A DNA stretch of 64,000 nt from Fibrobacter succinogenes (GTDB taxonomy: Bacteria > Fibrobacterota > Fibrobacteria > Fibrobacterales > Fibrobacteraceae): assembly GCA_902794535.1 (NCBI GenBank), contig CADBHQ010000020.1:62001-126000 (forward strand), read 5' to 3'. Below the pieces are notes generated by a model. It did no database searches and had not been told where the DNA came from. It was given only the letters and a program-made list of their open reading frames with translations. Made by a program: the position numbers and the translations under genes. Shown piece by piece: positions 58,080 through 64,000 of this stretch. Each line of letters opens with the position of its first letter. Position 1 is the first letter of the stretch.

Positions 58080-58583
58080 ATGCGCAACTTGCCGATATAT
58101 TTCATGATTCTAGTTTTTGCGGGCATGCTGTTCGCGCTTTCCAGGGTGCACCTGTATACGCCGGTGCCGTCCGTTGAATCGGAACCCGTTCCGGAAGTTG
58201 GTTTGCAAAAGGGCTTTACGGGCCGCGTTGTCATGCCTTCGCTCGAAGACATTTATGTGCTCGAAAATTCGGCCGGCCGCGACATTTTGCAATTTGAAAA
58301 ATTCTTGCAGGGTCGCGCTGCAAGCCTCCATTTTGCTTCGGCGGCATTTTTCAAGTCGAACAACAAGAATTTCAAAAGCGATTCTCCGCATGCAATTATG
58401 GGCATCAAGCTCACGCTTGATTCTCTAGGCGTGTTCTCGCCAGAAATCCTTTTTACCAATGTGCATGACGACAATTTTAAAGGCCTGGTGCTTTCGCAAA
58501 TCCAGACCTATTGGCGCTATCCGCGTAGTGAAAGCGGACGCTTTGTAGCTTGGGTTCCAATCGCTTGGAAAATAGACTACTAA
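58080..58583 (+). CDS. hypothetical membrane-anchored periplasmic protein
   Basis: 167 aa. N-terminal anchor MRNLPIYFMILVFAGMLFALSRV, a short Pro/Glu linker (VPSVESEPVPEVGLQKG), then a soluble domain ending with strands MGIKLTLDSLGVFSPEILFTNVHDDNFKGLVLSQIQTYWRYPRSESGRFVAWVPIAWKIDY. The end resembles the TonB-C/AgmX-PglI C-terminal domain (strand, helix with I..W..P, strand), which is tentative. Nine nucleotides after recJ, so the last gene of the operon; its stop abuts the convergent 58584 gene. Confidence 0.7.
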   Translation: MRNLPIYFMILVFAGMLFALSRVHLYTPVPSVESEPVPEVGLQKGFTGRVVMPSLEDIYVLENSAGRDILQFEKFLQGRAASLHFASAAFFKSNNKNFKSDSPHAIMGIKLTLDSLGVFSPEILFTNVHDDNFKGLVLSQIQTYWRYPRSESGRFVAWVPIAWKIDY

Positions 58584-59012
58584 TTACTTGTTCTTTAAAA
58601 TAGCGAGCAGTTCGGCGGTGCGTTTCTCGATCAAGATGAACGCTTCGAACATGCGGGCTTCACGCCACTTGACCAAGTACTTGGCGCGCCATTCTTCGGC
58701 CACTTCCTTGGGGTCTTCGTGGTGGGATTCGTTGCGGTACCAGACTTCTTTCTTGATTTCCTTAATCATGTCGCCCATTTCGGCGGCCGGCTGCAAGGAA
58801 CCCTTGCAAAGCAAGAGTGCACGCAGGTTGTCAAGCAAGATTTCGTCGGTGGGATCTTCGGAATCGTCTCGGGCACAATCCCAGATTTCGCCGCGGTGGC
58901 GTTCCGTCCAGCCCATCAGGTGCTTTTCGGTTTTCTGAAGTTCGCCCTTGGCGAGTTTTTCTTCGACCGCTTCGCGCGGGTAGTAAATGCTGTTCGGGTA
59001 GAATTCAATCAT
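58584..59012 (-). CDS. hypothetical protein downstream of tRNA-Leu
   Basis: 142 aa from ATG 59012 (SD AGGAG close upstream); an upstream in-frame extension runs through the tRNA and is rejected. Highly charged and helical (AVEEKLAKGELQKTEKHLMGWTERHRGEIWDCARDD; VAEEWRAKYLVKWREARMFEAFILIEKRTAELLAIL). No signal peptide or membrane segment. Family not recognised. It starts 24 bp downstream of tRNA-Leu on the same strand and may be co-transcribed. Confidence 0.7.
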   Translation of the reverse strand: MIEFYPNSIYYPREAVEEKLAKGELQKTEKHLMGWTERHRGEIWDCARDDSEDPTDEILLDNLRALLLCKGSLQPAAEMGDMIKEIKKEVWYRNESHHEDPKEVAEEWRAKYLVKWREARMFEAFILIEKRTAELLAILKNK

Positions 59013-59036
59013 AGGAGCTCCCTGGTTTGCCGTTAA

Positions 59037-59119
<83 letters not shown>

Positions 59120-59192
59120 TCGGGCGTGGCCTAAATATAGTAAAAGTGTGCAAGGGAAGAAGGCGCAAATACTTTTTTTCTACATTAAGAAT

Positions 59193-59714
59193 ATGAAATA
59201 TCTTATTCTCCTAATAGTTTGTTGTGTTGCCCCGCTTTTTGCCTACGATGGCGATATGGACACTTATCATGAATTCAAGGAAGACTTATCGCTGGCTCGC
59301 GACGGATATCTCGCTTGTTTGAATATGGCTATGGAATCGGCCAGCGAAAGCACCGAAGGCTCGCTAGAAGGTTGGTTTAACCTTCGCAGTAAGGGTGGCG
59401 CCCGTTCTTGGATGCAGCTCGATTTTGATGCTCCCAACCTCAAGTTTTTAAAGATGGATGAAATCCCTTACGGTTTTAAACTGAAGGGGGCGCACGGCGC
59501 CTACAAGATTGATGCTGAAATTCGTGTCGTTACCCGCGACACCGACATTTTCTACGATGTCAAGTACAATAAGGCGAGCAACGCCGCCGGTAAAGAAATC
59601 TTCGGTGAAGTCTTCCGCAATGACCGCGTCGTCTTCTACGATGAAAGTACTCCTTGCAAGCGCAAGGCCGTCACCTGTATCAACGAATACGCTCGCGGAA
59701 CGATGGGTAAGTGA
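59193..59714 (+). CDS. hypothetical secreted protein
   Basis: 173 aa from ATG 59193. Signal peptide MKYLILLIVCCVAPLFA, mature protein starting YDGDMDTYHEF. The domain has strands typical of a lipid- or polymer-binding sandwich (GWFNLRSKGGARSWMQLDFDAP, IPYGFKLKGAHGAYKIDAEIRVVTRDTDIFYDVKY) and two Cys near the end (CKRKAVTC), possibly a disulfide. Family not recognised. The start lies 6 nt after TACATT (59181-59186), so a leaderless start is possible. Confidence 0.7.
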   Translation: MKYLILLIVCCVAPLFAYDGDMDTYHEFKEDLSLARDGYLACLNMAMESASESTEGSLEGWFNLRSKGGARSWMQLDFDAPNLKFLKMDEIPYGFKLKGAHGAYKIDAEIRVVTRDTDIFYDVKYNKASNAAGKEIFGEVFRNDRVVFYDESTPCKRKAVTCINEYARGTMGK

Positions 59715-59880
59715 CAAAGGGGAATGCCTTCCCCTCGCTTTAGCCATGTCTCAGCCTAAGCCGCACGCTCACATGGCCTCGGCCTTCGGCCGACGAATGT
59801 TCACTTAGCGGTTAGGCTATCGCCATGTCTGCCGTTACCCTTTCGCCTAGGGGCTCTGCCCCTAAAACCCTGATAAGGTG
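59715..59880. repeat. hairpin cluster between 59193 gene and the membrane protein gene
   Basis: AGGGGAA-TGCC-TTCCCCT (about 59719-59736) may be a terminator. AGCCTAAGCCGC pairs with GCGGTTAGGCT (about 59753-59820) around an inner CGGCC-TT-CGGCC hairpin. TAGGGGC-TCT-GCCCCTA lies at about 59848-59864. No coding frame is supported. Confidence 0.55.
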
Positions 59881-59920
59881 ATTGAAAATTTTGCTCCTCT
59901 TCTGGATAAAGACAATTGTA

Positions 59921-60448
59921 CTATACGTTCCCAATGAATTTAGATCGCTTGAACTTGAGGACGGGTAGCATAATAAGAAAGATGAAAAAGAAGGGAATCA
60001 GGGAAACGAGGAATTCGGCGCTTTCAAGATAGACGCACAAGAAAACCTGGCAAACTACTAATCCTAAATAGGGAATGGCTAGGATTGCGGCTGACTTTAA
60101 GAACGTTCGTGCCAAGAAAAGATAATTGTAAAAATAGAACGAAAAACAGCCTATAATAGCCACGAAAGCTGAGGTAACAAAGAACATTACGAATATTAAG
60201 TCGGCTTCGTTTTTGGAATGTGGGTTAAACAATGAAGATAAAATACACATAGCCAAAATGAGTAGGAATGGTATGCATAGGGGAATTGCTGCTGCCGCCT
60301 TGAGTCCGGATGTACTTTTTTTCATCTGGATAAAAAACTCTGATTCATCAAAGACTGCGGGATGGGTTCTCTCGGTGGATGTAATCGATTTTGCCATCAA
60401 AAAGACTAGCACGGGAACATAGATGGGGCTGAGAATAAAAAAGAACAT
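59921..60448 (-). CDS. hypothetical four-TM membrane protein (own start inside the gpmI read-through frame)
   Basis: 175 aa from ATG 60448, chosen because SD AAGGGG lies 6 nt upstream. Four hydrophobic segments: MFFFILSPIYVPVLVFLMA, AAAIPLCIPFLLILAMCIL, LIFVMFFVTSAFVAIIGCFSFYFYNYLFL, and AAILAIPYLGLVVCQVFLCV with FLVSLIPFFFIFLIMLPVL. Family not recognised. It is in the same frame as gpmI with no stop between, but a strong terminator (60543-60571) and repeats lie between them, so it is most likely an independent gene. Confidence 0.7.
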   Translation of the reverse strand: MFFFILSPIYVPVLVFLMAKSITSTERTHPAVFDESEFFIQMKKSTSGLKAAAAIPLCIPFLLILAMCILSSLFNPHSKNEADLIFVMFFVTSAFVAIIGCFSFYFYNYLFLARTFLKSAAILAIPYLGLVVCQVFLCVYLESAEFLVSLIPFFFIFLIMLPVLKFKRSKFIGNV

Positions 60449-62284
60449 AAAATTCCCCTTAAAATGCTTTAGATTCTTTTCAATAAATATATATTCTTTC
60501 GCTAAGGCTGGCAAACAGTTTGGCATTGAACAATTTGAGTACAAAAAAGGAACCCTCGCGGGTTCCTTTTTAAATGCTTGGATTCTATCGCGGCGGCTTC
60601 GCCTTGCTCCAGAATGACTATGGAAAGTTGTCACCACGGACCCTGGAGCCGCAATGCGGCGATAGGGTCCATTACTTGATGATTCGTGCTTTTCGAGGCC
60701 GAGGAGGTTGGCCGTCGTAGCAGCGATGTTGGAAAGACCCCAGTCGCCTTCCTTAAGGCCGAGCTTGCCACCCGTTACGTTATCGTAAAGGATGCAGGGC
60801 ACCTTGTTGAGGGTGTGGCTCGTCTTGGCCTTGAAGGAACCGTCCTTGTTGACCTTCGGCATGCCGGTCTTCTTGTCGATTTCGTACATTTCGTCGGCGT
60901 TACCATGGTCAGCCGTGATGATGGCGACACCACCGAGGGCGTCGATCACCGGGAGGAGGCGTGCGAGGCCGATATCCACAGCTTCGATAGCCATCGTAGC
61001 GGCGCGGAAGGAACCGGTGTGGCCCACCATGTCGCCGTTCGGGAAGTTGCAGCGGAGAGTCTGGTACTTGCCGCTCTTCAAAGCTTCAATCATGGCGTCG
61101 GTGATTTCGGCAGCCTTCATCCACGGGCGCTGTTCGAACGGAACAACATCAGATTCGATTTCGAGGTAGGTTTCGCCGTCGAACTTGCTGGAACGGTTAC
61201 CATTCCAGAAGTAGGTCACGTGGCCGTACTTCTGCGTTTCGGAGCAAGCGAACTGCTTGACGCCCGTTTCAGCGAGCCATTCGCCGCTGGTTTCCTTGAT
61301 GGCCGGAGGCGGAACGAGGAAGCGGTTCGGGAGCTTGAGGTCGCCGTCGTACTGGAGCATGCCAGCGTAGCAGACGTGCGGGAAGCGCTTGCGGTCAAAT
61401 TCGTTGAAGGATTCTTCTTCGAAGGCGCGGGTGATTTCGATGGCGCGGTCGCCACGGAAGTTGAAGAACACCACGGAGTCGCCATCGTTGATGGTACCGA
61501 CCGGCTGGCCGTCCTTAGCAATCACGAACGGCGGGAGATCCTGGTCAATAGCCTTGGTTTCGCCACGGAGGGTTTCGATAGCCTGGGTGGCGTTGTCGAA
61601 GTAGCGGCCTTCGCCGAGCACGTGGGTCTTCCAGCCAAGTTCCACCATCTTCCAGTTAGCGTTGTAACGGTCCATGGTAATCTGCATACGGCCACCGCCG
61701 CTAGCAATGCAAACGTCGAATTCCGGGCTGCGGAGTTCGTCGAGGAACTTTTCGAACGGGCCAACGTAATCGAGTGCGGAAGTTTCCGGCACGTCACGAC
61801 CGTCGAGCAAGATGTGCACGCGGACCTTCTTGAGGCCTTCCTTCTTGGCCTGGGCAACCATGGCCTTCAGGTGAGAAATGTTGGAGTGAACGTTTCCGTC
61901 GCTGAAAAGACCGATGAAGTGGAGCACTGTGTTCTTTTCGCGGGCGTTGCCGGCGATTTCCTTCCAAGCGTCGCGGCTGAAGATTTCGCCGGAGACGATG
62001 GAATCCTGCACGAGGGCGGCACCCTGGTTGTAAACCTGGCCGGCACCGATGGCGTTGTGGCCCACTTCGGAGTTGCCCATGTCTTCGTTGGTCGGCATAC
62101 CCACGGCGCGGCCGTGAGCCTTCAGGAGCACGTTCGGGTACATCTTGAAGAGGTTGTCGAGAGTCGGGGTGCGGGCAGCCTTGATGGCGTTGCCTTCGAC
62201 TTTATCGGTGATACCAAAACCATCCATCACGATGGTTACGACCGGTCCCTTGATGCCGGGGAAATTGGAAAGCTTCTTGAGCAT
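59921..62284 (-). CDS. gpmI: 2,3-bisphosphoglycerate-independent phosphoglycerate mutase, frame lacking its own stop codon
   Basis: Start MLKKLSNFPGIKGPVVTIVMDGFG, then NSEVGHNAIGAGQVYNQGAALV around the catalytic Ser, RVHILLDGRDVPETSALDY, VVFFNFRGDRAIEITRAF, and the metal ligands in IITADHGNADEM and KTSHTLNKVPCI. It interconverts 3- and 2-phosphoglycerate in glycolysis. Homology ends near LLGLEKHES. There TAA lies at 60674-60672 one frame away, so a 1-bp deletion near 60675-60685 would explain why the frame runs on for about 240 codons through a dispersed repeat, the terminator and the membrane protein. The functional gene is probably 60672-62284 (about 536 aa). Leader of about 30 nt with SD GGAG. 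Confidence 0.9.
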   Translation of the reverse strand: MLKKLSNFPGIKGPVVTIVMDGFGITDKVEGNAIKAARTPTLDNLFKMYPNVLLKAHGRAVGMPTNEDMGNSEVGHNAIGAGQVYNQGAALVQDSIVSGEIFSRDAWKEIAGNAREKNTVLHFIGLFSDGNVHSNISHLKAMVAQAKKEGLKKVRVHILLDGRDVPETSALDYVGPFEKFLDELRSPEFDVCIASGGGRMQITMDRYNANWKMVELGWKTHVLGEGRYFDNATQAIETLRGETKAIDQDLPPFVIAKDGQPVGTINDGDSVVFFNFRGDRAIEITRAFEEESFNEFDRKRFPHVCYAGMLQYDGDLKLPNRFLVPPPAIKETSGEWLAETGVKQFACSETQKYGHVTYFWNGNRSSKFDGETYLEIESDVVPFEQRPWMKAAEITDAMIEALKSGKYQTLRCNFPNGDMVGHTGSFRAATMAIEAVDIGLARLLPVIDALGGVAIITADHGNADEMYEIDKKTGMPKVNKDGSFKAKTSHTLNKVPCILYDNVTGGKLGLKEGDWGLSNIAATTANLLGLEKHESSSNGPYRRIAAPGSVVTTFHSHSGARRSRRDRIQAFKKEPARVPFLYSNCSMPNCLPALAKEYIFIEKNLKHFKGNFMFFFILSPIYVPVLVFLMAKSITSTERTHPAVFDESEFFIQMKKSTSGLKAAAAIPLCIPFLLILAMCILSSLFNPHSKNEADLIFVMFFVTSAFVAIIGCFSFYFYNYLFLARTFLKSAAILAIPYLGLVVCQVFLCVYLESAEFLVSLIPFFFIFLIMLPVLKFKRSKFIGNV
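60543..60571 (-). terminator. terminator downstream of gpmI
   Basis: AAGGAACCC-TCGC-GGGTTCCTT with A/T tracts on both sides; on the minus strand it is followed by TTTTTT. It lies inside the read-through frame of gpmI. Confidence 0.88.
60580..60670 (-). repeat. dispersed GTCATTCTGGAG...GAATCC repeat plus hairpin 3' of gpmI
   Basis: Minus strand 60618-60580 reads GTCATTCTGGAGC...ATAGAATCC, related to the repeats at 17323, 29114 and 63694. Next to it GGACCCT / AGGGTCC enclosing GCCGC/GCGGC (about 60638-60670) forms a long hairpin. Confidence 0.6.
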
Positions 62285-62324
62285 GTTTTACTCCATGTTT
62301 GAATTTACGGGCGTAAATATAGAA

Positions 62325-62351
62325 AAAGCCCCTCCCGCAAGGGAAGGGCTT
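62325..62351 (-). terminator. terminator of the lipoprotein gene, abutting the gpmI promoter
   Basis: Minus strand: AGCCCTTCCC-TTGC-GGGAGGGGCT followed by TTTTTC, directly continuing into TATATT, the -10 of gpmI. Confidence 0.85.
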
Positions 62352-62370
62352 AAATTTGGTTTAGACCCGA

Positions 62371-63438
62371 TTACTGGACCTTATAGAGCTTCACCTTGAA
62401 GGTGTAATCGCCGTTGTTGCCTTCGGTCGCTTCAGTGATTGCGAAAGCGTAGAAACCCACGCCAGTTTCAGCGTTGTAGCCCGGAGCCAAAGCAACGTAG
62501 ATCTGGTTGGAGTTTTCGATCATGGAGGCGATGGTGGCGCCCGTACCGGTGCTCTTGAACTTGAAGTCGCTCACGTAGGCGGTGGGCGGGGTACGGGAGT
62601 TCATGTCTTCAGGCCACATATCCACTTCGTAGTCGTCGGTATACGGCGGAAGGTCACCGTTGTTAATCGGTGCGAACATAAGGCCGGTGCCGCTAGTAGC
62701 AGTCATTTCAGGATTGCTCTTGGAGCCAGCCTTTGCGAAGATGATATCGGCAGTTGCAGCACTTGCGGCAGGCACTGCGGTGCAGGTGGCAAGGCTAAGA
62801 CCCGGGTTAATGTTCGTAGACAGTTCAACCTGGCAAGCAGTCATGGCGACTTCGGCCTTGGGCTGTTCTTGGGTAGTTGTGTCAATGACTTGGCAGTAAT
62901 AGTCGGCTGCGCGTTCGAACGGAATGATTTCGGTTCTCTGGAAGTCCTTTGCGCCATTGTTTGCGGTTACCGTAACGATAAGGCTATACGTACCACATTC
63001 GGTAAAGGCCGGATCGAGCAGGCTGACAGATACGAATGCAGAATTCATCGAGTTCAGGTCGATGGAGTTTTCTGTGGGGAAAACAATGGTGTTCGAAGTG
63101 ATAACAGCAGGTACCATTGTCAAATTACTTGCGTCAGAGCCCTTAGCCACCTTGTATTCGATATTCGTAAAGGCAATGTCGAAAGAGTTTTCAATGGAGT
63201 CGACAACGAGGTCCAATCCAAAACGGCCAGTAAAGCGGACGTCATCGCCGGAAATTCTAGAGCCAATGTCAGAACTTACGGTGATGTTGGCGTCTTTCTG
63301 GGTCGGAATTTCAATTTTTCCACCCGGTTCGTCCGGGCCGGGTTCGGTAGAAGACTTGCTGTCGCTTCCGCAAGCAACGAGACCGAATGCGCCTACAGCG
63401 AAAACGGAACTTAGGAAAAGTTTCTTTGCAAAGTTCAT
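62371..63438 (-). CDS. hypothetical lipoprotein
   Basis: 355 aa. Lipoprotein signal MNFAKKLFLSSVFAVGAFGLVAC with SD GAGG upstream; Ser/Pro/Glu-rich linker (GSDSKSSTEPGPDEPGG). The mature part alternates beta-strands: VRFTGRFGLDLVVDSIENSFDIAFTNIEYKVAKGSD, FVSVSLLDPAFTECGTYSLIVTVTANNGAKDF, and a C-terminal block TPPTAYVSDFKFKSTGTGATIASMIENSNQIYVALAPGYNAETGVGFYAFAI. Four cysteines in the mature region could form disulfides. Family not recognised; probably envelope-located. Single-gene transcript. Confidence 0.75.
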   Translation of the reverse strand: MNFAKKLFLSSVFAVGAFGLVACGSDSKSSTEPGPDEPGGKIEIPTQKDANITVSSDIGSRISGDDVRFTGRFGLDLVVDSIENSFDIAFTNIEYKVAKGSDASNLTMVPAVITSNTIVFPTENSIDLNSMNSAFVSVSLLDPAFTECGTYSLIVTVTANNGAKDFQRTEIIPFERAADYYCQVIDTTTQEQPKAEVAMTACQVELSTNINPGLSLATCTAVPAASAATADIIFAKAGSKSNPEMTATSGTGLMFAPINNGDLPPYTDDYEVDMWPEDMNSRTPPTAYVSDFKFKSTGTGATIASMIENSNQIYVALAPGYNAETGVGFYAFAITEATEGNNGDYTFKVKLYKVQ

Positions 63439-63581
63439 GGATATATCCTCATTAAATGTTTTCTGCCCTTGAAAATAAACAAAAAAGGCCTAAAATGCAA
63501 ACGAAAATGTGTAAATTTTGGCTAAAAAATGCAAATTTGGGCGTTTTTGCGCAATTTCTTGAGCTATAACACGCCTTTTTG

Positions 63582-64000
63582 CTATTTCATGCTGCGAATA
63601 ATGTCGCGGAGTCGGGCCGCTTCCTCAAAATCGAGTCGGGCGGCGGCTTCTTTCATCTGACGTTCCAGGTCTTCCAGCTGGGATTGCGGTTCTGGATTCT
63701 TCGACTTCGCACTACGTGCTCCGCTCAGAATGACACTGTTGTCGCGTTTCGAGCCTCGTACGCCTTTCTTCTTGGTCTTGCTCGAAGGCTGTAGCGGTTC
63801 CATCGGGCGGATTCCGTTGCCATCGTCTTCCCAGTCTTCGTCGACGGAGTCGTCGCCAATATCGCCGAGCGGGTCATTGATTCTCAGGTCGTCTTCGAGC
63901 TTGCGGGTCACGGATTTCGGCGTGATGCCGTGTTCTTTGTTGAATTCTTCTTGAACGGCTCTTCGGCGGGCGGTTTCGGTGATGGCCTTGTCGAGGCTGT
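63582..64000 (-). CDS. uvrB: excinuclease ABC subunit B, C-terminal part (cut by window edge)
   Basis: 139 codons seen. At the edge, SLDKAITETARRRAVQEEFNKEHGITPKSVTRKLEDDL matches the end of the UvrB helicase core, and the C-terminus QLEDLERQMKEAAARLDFEEAARLRDIIRSMK is the UVR motif that binds UvrC. Between them an acidic linker is interrupted by NSVILSGARSAKSKNPEPQS, the translation of a dispersed repeat (63694-63734). Nucleotide excision repair, damage loading. The N-terminus lies outside the window. Confidence 0.92.
   Translation of the reverse strand, partial: SLDKAITETARRRAVQEEFNKEHGITPKSVTRKLEDDLRINDPLGDIGDDSVDEDWEDDGNGIRPMEPLQPSSKTKKKGVRGSKRDNSVILSGARSAKSKNPEPQSQLEDLERQMKEAAARLDFEEAARLRDIIRSMK
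63694..63734 (-). repeat. dispersed GTCATTCTGAGCGGAGC... repeat inside uvrB
   Basis: Minus strand: GTCATTCTGAGCGGAGCACG...GCGAAGTCGAAGAATCC, same family as intergenic copies at 17323, 29114 and 60580, but in-frame within the UvrB linker. Confidence 0.75.

Noticed and set aside
60686..62302. 538-codon open frame antisense to gpmI
   Set aside because: Same kind of shadow; all conserved motifs belong to gpmI on the minus strand.

Overview
The window looks like Fibrobacter (F. succinogenes or a close relative). It carries five proteins of the Fibrobacter-expanded 'Fib_succ_major' type (TIGR02145) and three of the TIGR02147 type, two secreted GH10 xylanases with C-terminal sorting domains, a circularly permuted GH16 beta-glucanase of the F. 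succinogenes lichenase type, pyruvate formate-lyase with its activase, and a bacterial GGGP synthase-family protein. Several promoters have a TATATT-type -10. At least four starts lie exactly 7 nt after such a -10 with no Shine-Dalgarno sequence, which suggests leaderless mRNAs.

Left part (1-12.2 kb) is accessory. It has two Rpn/PD-(D/E)XK nuclease genes, each preceded by the same 182-bp element; two Fic/Doc-like proteins; a DUF1232 membrane protein; an EVE-like/GmrSD-type fusion; a possible uracil-DNA-glycosylase-like protein; a tandem AAA+ ATPase; a small PLD nuclease; and a WYL-domain regulator. Four promoters here (both fic genes, the AAA+ gene and the WYL gene) share the palindrome CGACA-N5-TGTCG placed exactly 11 bp upstream of TATATT. 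I read this as the operator of the WYL regulator and the locus as a co-regulated, probably defence-related island. This is the strongest candidate for an undescribed system.

12.2-29.1 kb is mostly housekeeping: an AlgJ/AlgX-like protein, dtd, tcdA, sufS, a TIGR02145 secreted protein, epmA, a TlpA-like lipoprotein, pilT-pilC, pflA, GH16, pflB, alaS. 29.2-34.0 kb holds the two xylanases (the second frameshifted before its sorting domain), an outer-membrane protein and a GSCFA protein. 34.3-42.8 kb is three tandem cassettes of [promoter + hairpin leader + TIGR02147 + TIGR02145 lipoprotein + terminator].

42.8-50.8 kb: GGGP synthase family, then a long operon with a small membrane protein, an ABC transporter pair, two degenerate PilT-like ATPases and a patatin-like protein with a predicted beta-barrel. 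50.8-59.1 kb: tsaD-ybbR on the minus strand, diverging from ftsX-envC-holB-recJ, then tRNA-Leu. 59.2-64 kb: secreted and membrane hypotheticals, gpmI (apparently without its stop codon), a lipoprotein and the 3' end of uvrB. Dispersed GTCATYCTGA-type repeats and fold-back hairpin elements sit in several gene 3' flanks, and one repeat lies inside the uvrB coding sequence.
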